From assembly GCA_007135745.1 (NCBI GenBank), contig SLIH01000455.1, positions 1 to 5,871 of the forward strand: a stretch of DNA of 5,871 nucleotides. Reading direction: 5' to 3'. How positions within the stretch are numbered: the first letter of the stretch is position 1; each line of letters opens with the position of its first letter. Under the pieces are notes generated by a model. It ran no database searches, was not told where the DNA came from, and worked only from the letters and a program-made list of their open reading frames with translations. The DNA is from Halomonas sp. (GTDB lineage: Bacteria > Pseudomonadota > Gammaproteobacteria > Pseudomonadales > Oleiphilaceae). Position numbers and translations under genes: made by a program. Of this stretch, positions 1-4,186 are shown piece by piece.

Positions 1-533
1 GACAGAGTCTCTTCGCCCTGTTCCCACTTCGCCGGGCAAACCTCATTCGGGTTCGCACGCACATACTGAGCCGCCTTCACCTTGCGCAGCAGCTCCTCGG
101 CGTTACGGCCGATGTTACCCGCATTGACCTCAACGATCTGGATCTTGCCATCCGGATCGATCACGAAAGTACCACGCTCGGCCAGACCGTCTTCCTCGAT
201 CAGAACCTCAAAGTTGCGGGAAATGTTCAGAGTCGGATCCGCCAACATCGGGAACTGCAGCTTACCAATCGTCTCGGAGCTATCGTGCCAGGCCTTGTGG
301 GTGAAATGAGTGTCTGTGGAGACACTGTAGATTTCCACCCCCAGCTTCTTGAACTCTTCATAGTTATCCGCCAGATCACCCAGCTCAGTCGGGCAAACAA
401 AAGTGAAATCGGCGGGATAGAAGAAGAAAACACTCCACTTGCCCTTCAGTGACTCTTCCGTCACTTCGATGAACTCGCCTTCGTAATAGGCCGTTGCTTT
501 GAAAGGCTTAACTTCAGTGTTGATCAGGGACAT
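1..533 (-). CDS. ahpC: Alkyl hydroperoxide reductase subunit C (2-Cys peroxiredoxin), 3' end cut by window edge
   Basis: This typical 2-Cys peroxiredoxin of the AhpC/Prx1 class reduces H2O2, organic hydroperoxides and peroxynitrite in the cytoplasm and is normally re-reduced by AhpF. The first 177 residues are visible. The E. coli protein has 187, so only about ten C-terminal residues are missing. It starts [11 protein letters not shown], almost as in E. coli. The peroxidatic cysteine is C47 in FTFVCPTE, preceded by the FFFYPADF strand. The resolving cysteine is C166 in NEVCPAKW. The [12 protein letters not shown] segment and the FVIDPDGKI strand are also intact. The start is ATG at 533, with a strong AAGGAGG ribosome binding site ten bases upstream. 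No ahpF is visible; it could lie beyond position 1. The next gene upstream on this strand, the protease, ends about 290 bp away. The promoter and OxyR-like site in that gap suggest independent, peroxide-responsive transcription. The identification rests on near-identity of long stretches to the family. Confidence 0.97.
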   Translation of the reverse strand, partial: MSLINTEVKPFKATAYYEGEFIEVTEESLKGKWSVFFFYPADFTFVCPTELGDLADNYEEFKKLGVEIYSVSTDTHFTHKAWHDSSETIGKLQFPMLADPTLNISRNFEVLIEEDGLAERGTFVIDPDGKIQIVEVNAGNIGRNAEELLRKVKAAQYVRANPNEVCPAKWEQGEETL

Positions 534-543
534 CTTGCGATAG

Positions 544-550
544 CCTCCTT
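544..550 (-). promoter_or_regulatory. Strong Shine-Dalgarno of ahpC
   Basis: On the minus strand this reads AAGGAGG, a near-perfect complement of the 16S rRNA 3' end, ten bases before the ahpC ATG. It fixes the start codon and fits a highly expressed gene. Confidence 0.85.
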
Positions 551-586
551 GTAAAAGGGTTTATGGGTCGGTCCAAAAGCGCGGAA

Positions 587-615
587 ATAGTAAGCATTCT
601 CGATTCGCGCGTTAA
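587..615 (-). promoter_or_regulatory. Candidate sigma70 promoter of ahpC
   Basis: On the minus strand a -35-like TTAACG (610-615) and a -10-like TACTAT (587-592) are separated by exactly 17 bp. Each matches the consensus at four of six positions, as expected for an activator-dependent promoter. Transcription would begin near 580, leaving a leader of about 47 nt that carries the AAGGAGG site. This was read by eye; no start site is known. Confidence 0.5.
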
Positions 616-652
616 GCGACAAGAGGCTATCACAGTTATTAGAAAAAACTAT
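616..652 (-). promoter_or_regulatory. Candidate OxyR binding site upstream of ahpC
   Basis: The OxyR consensus is four tetranucleotides, ATAG-N7-CTAT-N7-ATAG-N7-CTAT. On the minus strand two perfect ATAG quarter-sites occur 22 bp apart, at 649-652 and 627-630, which is exactly the required period. The second quarter-site is TAAT (two of four matches). The fourth, at 616-619, does not match. The site abuts the candidate -35 hexamer, the classic position for OxyR activation of peroxide-defence genes including ahpC. The spacing and location are seen directly; OxyR binding is inferred. Confidence 0.5.
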
Positions 653-656
653 GGGA

Positions 657-684
657 GTTGCGGGTTGCGGGTTGCGGGTTGCGG
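657..684 (+). repeat. Four tandem GTTGCGG heptamers (G-quadruplex pattern)
   Basis: GTTGCGG is repeated four times without mismatch. With the next base this gives four GGG runs (662-664, 669-671, 676-678, 683-685) separated by identical TTGC loops, a regular G3N4 quadruplex pattern on the plus strand. The array lies just upstream of the candidate OxyR site and next to a large palindrome. It has no convincing coding content. Short tandem arrays like this are prone to copy-number change by slippage. Confidence 0.85.
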
Positions 685-689
685 GTTTT

Positions 690-773
690 GTAGGGTGCGG
701 TGAATGGAATGAACCGCACCAAGTGTCAAGCAAGGCACCTTGGTGCGGTTCGCTTTGCTCACCCACACCCTAC
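690..773. repeat. Large imperfect palindrome (REP/MITE-like intergenic element)
   Basis: The left arm (690-720) begins GTAGGGTGCGGTGA and ends GAACCGCACC. The right arm (742-773) is nearly its reverse complement, beginning GGTGCGGTTCGC and ending ACACCCTAC. A 21-bp spacer, itself weakly symmetric, lies between them. The left arm also folds alone, with an 8-bp perfect stem GGTGCGGT/ACCGCACC (694-701 with 713-720) around an 11-base loop. Two inverted copies of a small hairpin unit in a gene gap is the layout of BIME or MITE-type elements. A transcript from either strand would form a strong hairpin, so it may also shield or end the protease mRNA. There is no transposase in the window. Confidence 0.75.
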
Positions 774-778
774 CAGCT

Positions 779-854
779 CTGGGGGCCTGCTTGCAGGCGA
801 TTTCCCGGCCTGACACCAACACCATCATGATCGCGCGCAAGACGCGCTCCTGCG
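779..854. repeat. REP-like inverted hairpin pair (BIME-like) reaching into the protease gene
   Basis: There are two short hairpins in opposite orientation. One is GCCTGC-TT-GCAGGC at 785-798 followed by GATTT. The other is GCGCG-CAAGA-CGCGC at 833-847 preceded by GAT and followed by TCCTGC. On the minus strand the second reads as the common proteobacterial REP form, GGAGCGCG followed by CTTGCGCGCGAT. About 34 bp separate the hairpins. The second one lies inside the last codons of the protease gene, whose stop is at 825-827. Such elements are multi-copy in many gammaproteobacterial genomes; the copy number here cannot be seen from one window. Confidence 0.65.
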
Positions 855-2696
855 CCGGGCGGACCGGCTCAGCAGCAAGCCCAGCAGAGCGAAAGCCGCC
901 AGCAGCGGAAACACCGGGTCCCGAGCGCCCGGCCCAGAAAGACTGCAGCCCAGGATCGAATCCGATCCGGAGCTTGAGGATTCCTCCGCTGACTCCTCCA
1001 TCTCCACTTCCACGCCGGTTGCCTCCATCTTCAGCAGCGCCTGCCCTACCTCAGCGGCATCCGCACCCGACTCGGCCCGCCACACCCAGCGCAACTCATC
1101 CGTATCCGCCGGAACGCCCACCTCGAACGTTTCCCAATCCGTCGTCAAACCTTCAATAACCTTGCGCACCCCGTTTTCAGTACGCACCTCCAGCACACCC
1201 CGCGCACCGGCCTCAAAACTCCGCGCCCCGAACCTTACGCCAAAATCCTCGGAGCTGGCATGCACCAGCGTCAGCACGGATTCCTCATCCCCGAATACCG
1301 GACCACTGATTGCCACCGGCCGATCTTCAAACAGAACCTCATCCTGCACAGTCCATCGGCTGTCACCACTCGTAAGGTACTCACCCTCGGGATCTCCCAG
1401 CGCTTCCGCCAACCCGAGGGGTGGCTCCCGCCAGAGCTGCACATGAGGCATGGAGAGGCGCAGCACCCTCGCGTTTTCACGCTCATCGTGCACACCGGTG
1501 GGATGATCGGAAACCTCGTCGTTAACCTCCGGGTTGGAAAAGTTATCAAGGCGGCGACAGGCACCCAAAGCAGAGGTGACACTCTCGCAGGCCCCGTTCT
1601 GGGTCATGATGGTCTGAAAATCATCTTCCACGAAATGCCCGAAGGCAAACTCCTCAATGCTGTTATCGGGATTCTCGGCGTTGTCCGGATTGTGGCGCAG
1701 CCCCATATTGTGCCCAAGCTCATGAGCCAGAGTCTGGCTCCCCAGGCAGGACTGGTTAGCCGCAGTAACCGAATAGTTGAAATCCCAGGCATCCCGATAT
1801 TGGGTCAGCAACCACGCCAGTCCACAGAAGTCGCTGTAATCGGCGATCAGTGCCGAAAGATCGGCAGAGTGCAGCTCAGCAAGACGCTCTACCCAGGGGT
1901 CATCCGTGAACTGCTCCAGACCTTCGTTCATCCCCTCGGTATCGTCCTCAATAAAATCATCCCAGCGATAGATTCCCATCAGCCGTAGTCGGTTCGACAC
2001 CTCACTGTTCCTCAGCGCCGTATTGGCCGAATCCACCGCATTCTGCATGGCGAGCCGCAGATCCTCCTCATCGCTGTAGCGATCAATGGAGGCCTGGGTA
2101 TAGAACATCAGCAGGTCGACTTCGGCCTCGCCATTGGTCTCGTCATTGTGCGAATGGGAAGTCGGCGGTGAATAGGTTGAAGACTGTGGCGCCGCGATGG
2201 GCTCACCTGCTTCATCCCCGGATTCTTCAGGAATGGGCGGCCCACCTTCCGGATGGGAAGCGGGCAGTTTCTCCGGATTAACCTGATCAATCCAGCTCTG
2301 CCCCTCCGAGTCGGTAAACAGCAGGTAGCGCTGGCGATCCAGTTCCAGGCGGCCACGGATTCGTTGGTTACGGACCGTCAGCGTGGCCAGCCCCTGCTTT
2401 CCAGAGTCCGTGTGAACCTCACCCCGCCAGGTAAAGGTGCCACCATCGCGCTCTTCCACTTCCAGGGTGTGGAGGATGACGCTGTGCCCGGTACCCAGAT
2501 CGGCCTCAAAAACACCCCCCGAGGTAAGCTGTTCCGCATCGAAAGTCATGCCGTAGCGATCCGCCACATGCTCCGGACGGTCAGCCGTTTCTGTGGCAGA
2601 CACAGTTTCCAGGGCCAATTCACTGGCCAGGGTCCAGGGTGCTGATAACAGCAATGCCAGCAGCCATCCGGTACAACTTAGAAACCGGTAATTCAT
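825..2696 (-). CDS. Secreted metzincin (M12B-like) zinc metalloprotease with C-terminal sorting tail
   Basis: This is a predicted exported endopeptidase of 623 residues. Residues 1-24 form a signal peptide: basic start, long hydrophobic run, likely cleavage near TLA-SE. Residues 46-150 look like a beta-rich propeptide. The catalytic domain begins near residue 193 (EVDLLMFYTQA) and carries the metzincin zinc site HELGHNMGLRH at 325-335, with E326 catalytic, and a Met-turn TIMT at 362-365. A beta-sandwich domain (about 430-562) of a type common in secreted proteins follows, with a late LRWVW strand. The tail has an acidic/serine linker, C584 in GCSLSGPG, a 17-residue hydrophobic segment (593-609) and an arginine cluster, resembling MYXO-, JDVT- or GlyGly-CTERM sorting signals. 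The ATG at 2696 is preferred over the GTG at 2741 because it opens the signal peptide and has GAGAGAGG four bases upstream. The last codons come from a REP-like repeat. The substrate is unknown. Confidence 0.88.
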   Translation of the reverse strand: MNYRFLSCTGWLLALLLSAPWTLASELALETVSATETADRPEHVADRYGMTFDAEQLTSGGVFEADLGTGHSVILHTLEVEERDGGTFTWRGEVHTDSGKQGLATLTVRNQRIRGRLELDRQRYLLFTDSEGQSWIDQVNPEKLPASHPEGGPPIPEESGDEAGEPIAAPQSSTYSPPTSHSHNDETNGEAEVDLLMFYTQASIDRYSDEEDLRLAMQNAVDSANTALRNSEVSNRLRLMGIYRWDDFIEDDTEGMNEGLEQFTDDPWVERLAELHSADLSALIADYSDFCGLAWLLTQYRDAWDFNYSVTAANQSCLGSQTLAHELGHNMGLRHNPDNAENPDNSIEEFAFGHFVEDDFQTIMTQNGACESVTSALGACRRLDNFSNPEVNDEVSDHPTGVHDERENARVLRLSMPHVQLWREPPLGLAEALGDPEGEYLTSGDSRWTVQDEVLFEDRPVAISGPVFGDEESVLTLVHASSEDFGVRFGARSFEAGARGVLEVRTENGVRKVIEGLTTDWETFEVGVPADTDELRWVWRAESGADAAEVGQALLKMEATGVEVEMEESAEESSSSGSDSILGCSLSGPGARDPVFPLLAAFALLGLLLSRSARRRSASCARS

Positions 2697-2841
2697 ATGA
2701 CCTCTCTCAAACTGATAGAAGGCGCCCAGCCCCGCAAGCACACAGCATTCCCAGCTGAATGGGTACTTTCCGCAATCCGGCGATTGCTTTTCTTCATCCC
2801 CTTACCTATTTGCACGATACGCTTCAGCAACGGGTTCCCGA

Positions 2842-3366
2842 TCAGTCCGGGACTCTGGGTGGATGCCCGGGACGTGCTTCCTCCGGTGCCAGCTGCAATA
2901 ACCAATGCCCCTCCCCACCACGGGGTGCGATCCGGAAGCTGTTACCCTCGAAACTGAAGGATCCCGTGTATCGCTCTCCGACCCGGCTCAGGGTCAGCCC
3001 GGTTACAGGGTCATTCCCCATGATCAGCCGCCCTCGCCAGATACTGGGGGGTTCCCCCACGGTATCGCTCACCCTGAAACCCAGAATCCTGCCATCTGGC
3101 AGCGCAATGAAAGCGCTGATCTCCTGTGAATCTGAGACGTGCGCCAGGGAATCCGGGTTCGCTTTTATTCGGTAACCCTTTGTTACTCCCTTGGGCAACT
3201 CGGCCTCGGGGACAGAGTCCGTAACAGCGAAAACCGCCTGCGTGGTCTTTTCACCGGAGTTCCCACCGAAGGAATAACACCCAGTCATCCCTGTCAGCAG
3301 CGCAATGACCAAAACGGCCCATGGCAGCCGTGGTCCCGCATAGCGGCTATCGTATCCGGAAAGCAT
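2842..3366 (-). CDS. Propeptide-like outer-membrane lipoprotein beside the metalloprotease
   Basis: This small protein of 174 residues belongs to no family I can name. Residues 13-29 are hydrophobic and end in a lipobox, GMTGC, with the lipidated cysteine at 30. The +2 residue is Tyr, not Asp, so by the E. coli rule it would go to the outer membrane. The mature part (65-169) aligns by eye along its length with the propeptide of the neighbouring protease. Both have WRG near the middle, a GLTL/ATLTV strand, a G-S/R-F/L-x-F/L turn, and an ending of W, about seven residues, PE, then HP. It has no zinc motif. The start is ATG at 3366, with AGGGG nine bases upstream. The protease follows on the same strand after 145 bp with no clear terminator, so co-transcription is likely. 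It may inhibit, fold or tether the protease, or be the leftover front end of a decayed protease gene. Confidence 0.8.
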   Translation of the reverse strand: MLSGYDSRYAGPRLPWAVLVIALLTGMTGCYSFGGNSGEKTTQAVFAVTDSVPEAELPKGVTKGYRIKANPDSLAHVSDSQEISAFIALPDGRILGFRVSDTVGEPPSIWRGRLIMGNDPVTGLTLSRVGERYTGSFSFEGNSFRIAPRGGEGHWLLQLAPEEARPGHPPRVPD

Positions 3367-3580
3367 GCAAACTCACCCCTGAACCGTTAGGATTTCAAAG
3401 TAGACAAAAGTAATAGTAGCCGTGGCGGATCACCGTCACCAGGACGCCCACCAGATGGTTACGAGCGGTTACAAATCAGGGCCACCCTGCAGAGCGATGC
3501 GGGAGTCTCTCTGATAGGGTCACACACAGATCACAGCCATTTTGAACAGCTAAAAAGACAACCAGAAGGAAGGCATCGGC
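3367..3580. promoter_or_regulatory. Divergent intergenic region between lipoprotein and heme oxygenase genes
   Basis: This 214-bp gap must hold the promoters for both divergent genes. On the minus strand a -10-like TACTAT (3413-3418), the same hexamer as at ahpC, lies in an AT-rich patch about 50 bases before the lipoprotein start, but its -35 is poor. A direct repeat GGTTAC-GAGC-GGTTAC (3457-3472, period 10 bp, one helical turn) looks like a possible operator. TCACA occurs twice, at 3520 and 3531, 11 bp apart. I cannot assign a regulator to either repeat. No small gene is evident. Confidence 0.4.
3566..3573 (+). promoter_or_regulatory. Shine-Dalgarno deciding the heme oxygenase start
   Basis: The purine run AAGGAAGG lies seven bases before ATT at 3581, a normal spacing. 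No comparable site is well placed before the GTG at 3629. It is therefore the main nucleotide-level evidence for initiation at the unusual ATT codon. Confidence 0.55.
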
Positions 3581-4186
3581 ATTAAGCACAGCGACGACCT
3601 GAGCATTCGACTGCGCCATGAAACCCATGTGGAGCATGAGCAGATCGAGGCGCAACTGGACATTCCGAACCGAATCACGGATCCATCCGCCTATCGGGCG
3701 CTACTCTCGGGATTTCTGACCTTCTATGAGCCCATGGAGCATGCCCTGTCGAAGCTGGACTGGGATGGGGCGGGGATCGATTTTAAAAGCAGAAGGAAAA
3801 CACAGTTGCTGGCCGCAGATCTGCAGGCCTGCGAGGTGAACACAGCTGACCTGCGACGCTGCCGGACATTGCCGCCGGTCACCACGCCCGCCCAGGGGTT
3901 GGGCTGCCTCTATGTCATGGAGGGAGCGACCATTGGCGGACAGGTGGTGCACAGGATGCTGCGCAAACACCTGGGCCCATGGATTGATGATCGCAGCCGC
4001 TTTTTCCAGTGCTACGGTACCGAGAAAGGCAACCGCTGGCGGGAGTTCAGGGAAGCCCTCGACGCCTTCGGGGCAGTCCATGATGAAGCGCTTCAGCAGG
4101 AAACTATTGATTCCGCCAGAACGACCTTCCGCTGTCTGCGCCAGTGGTTGGATCAACACACAAACCATCCACCCTCAGAGCTCTGA
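3581..4186 (+). CDS. bphO: Biliverdin-forming heme oxygenase (BphO family), probable ATT start
   Basis: It cleaves heme to biliverdin, CO and iron in the cytoplasm, supplying the chromophore for the phytochrome next door. From ATT the protein has 201 residues, the usual bacterial size. The first helix, LSIRLRHETHVEHEQIEAQL (7-26), matches the family pattern LR-x2-T-x3-H, giving H19 as the proximal heme ligand. The distal helix motif is YVMEGATIGGQ (111-121). A later FFQCYG followed by WREF is also typical. The only standard start codon in frame is GTG at 3629. It would remove the first helix and leave the ligand histidine at residue 3, so I prefer ATT at 3581, preceded by AAGGAAGG. The in-frame stop at 3551-3553 limits any earlier start. 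The 3' end overlaps the convergent phytochrome gene by 12 bp, whereas in many bacteria the two genes are co-directional. Confidence 0.88.
   Translation: MKHSDDLSIRLRHETHVEHEQIEAQLDIPNRITDPSAYRALLSGFLTFYEPMEHALSKLDWDGAGIDFKSRRKTQLLAADLQACEVNTADLRRCRTLPPVTTPAQGLGCLYVMEGATIGGQVVHRMLRKHLGPWIDDRSRFFQCYGTEKGNRWREFREALDAFGAVHDEALQQETIDSARTTFRCLRQWLDQHTNHPPSEL

Noticed and set aside
690..720. Classical intrinsic terminator
   Set aside because: The stem is strong but no run of T follows on either strand, so a REP/BIME-like role is a better description.
657..773. CRISPR array or tRNA-like structure
   Set aside because: The repeats are 7-bp contiguous units and a single palindrome, with no spacer periodicity and no cloverleaf.
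524..840. Minus-strand open frames in the ahpC-protease gap
   Set aside because: Their translations run through the heptamers and palindromes (repeated NPQPATR units) and have no ribosome binding site of note.
740..1159. Plus-strand open frame of 139 codons starting in the palindrome
   Set aside because: The translation is a proline/serine/threonine-rich low-complexity product that arises from the repeats and the antisense of the protease 3' end.
1260..1988. Plus-strand open frame of 242 codons opposite the protease gene
   Set aside because: It lies antisense to the catalytic domain with its zinc motif, and its translation has no family features.
2697..2741. Upstream GTG start for the protease, adding 15 residues
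   Set aside because: It would place polar and charged residues before the signal peptide. The ATG at 2696 opens a standard signal peptide and has a good ribosome binding site.
3629..3631. GTG as the heme oxygenase start
   Set aside because: It would remove the conserved first helix and leave the heme-ligand histidine at residue 3. The frame stays open with family-like sequence upstream.
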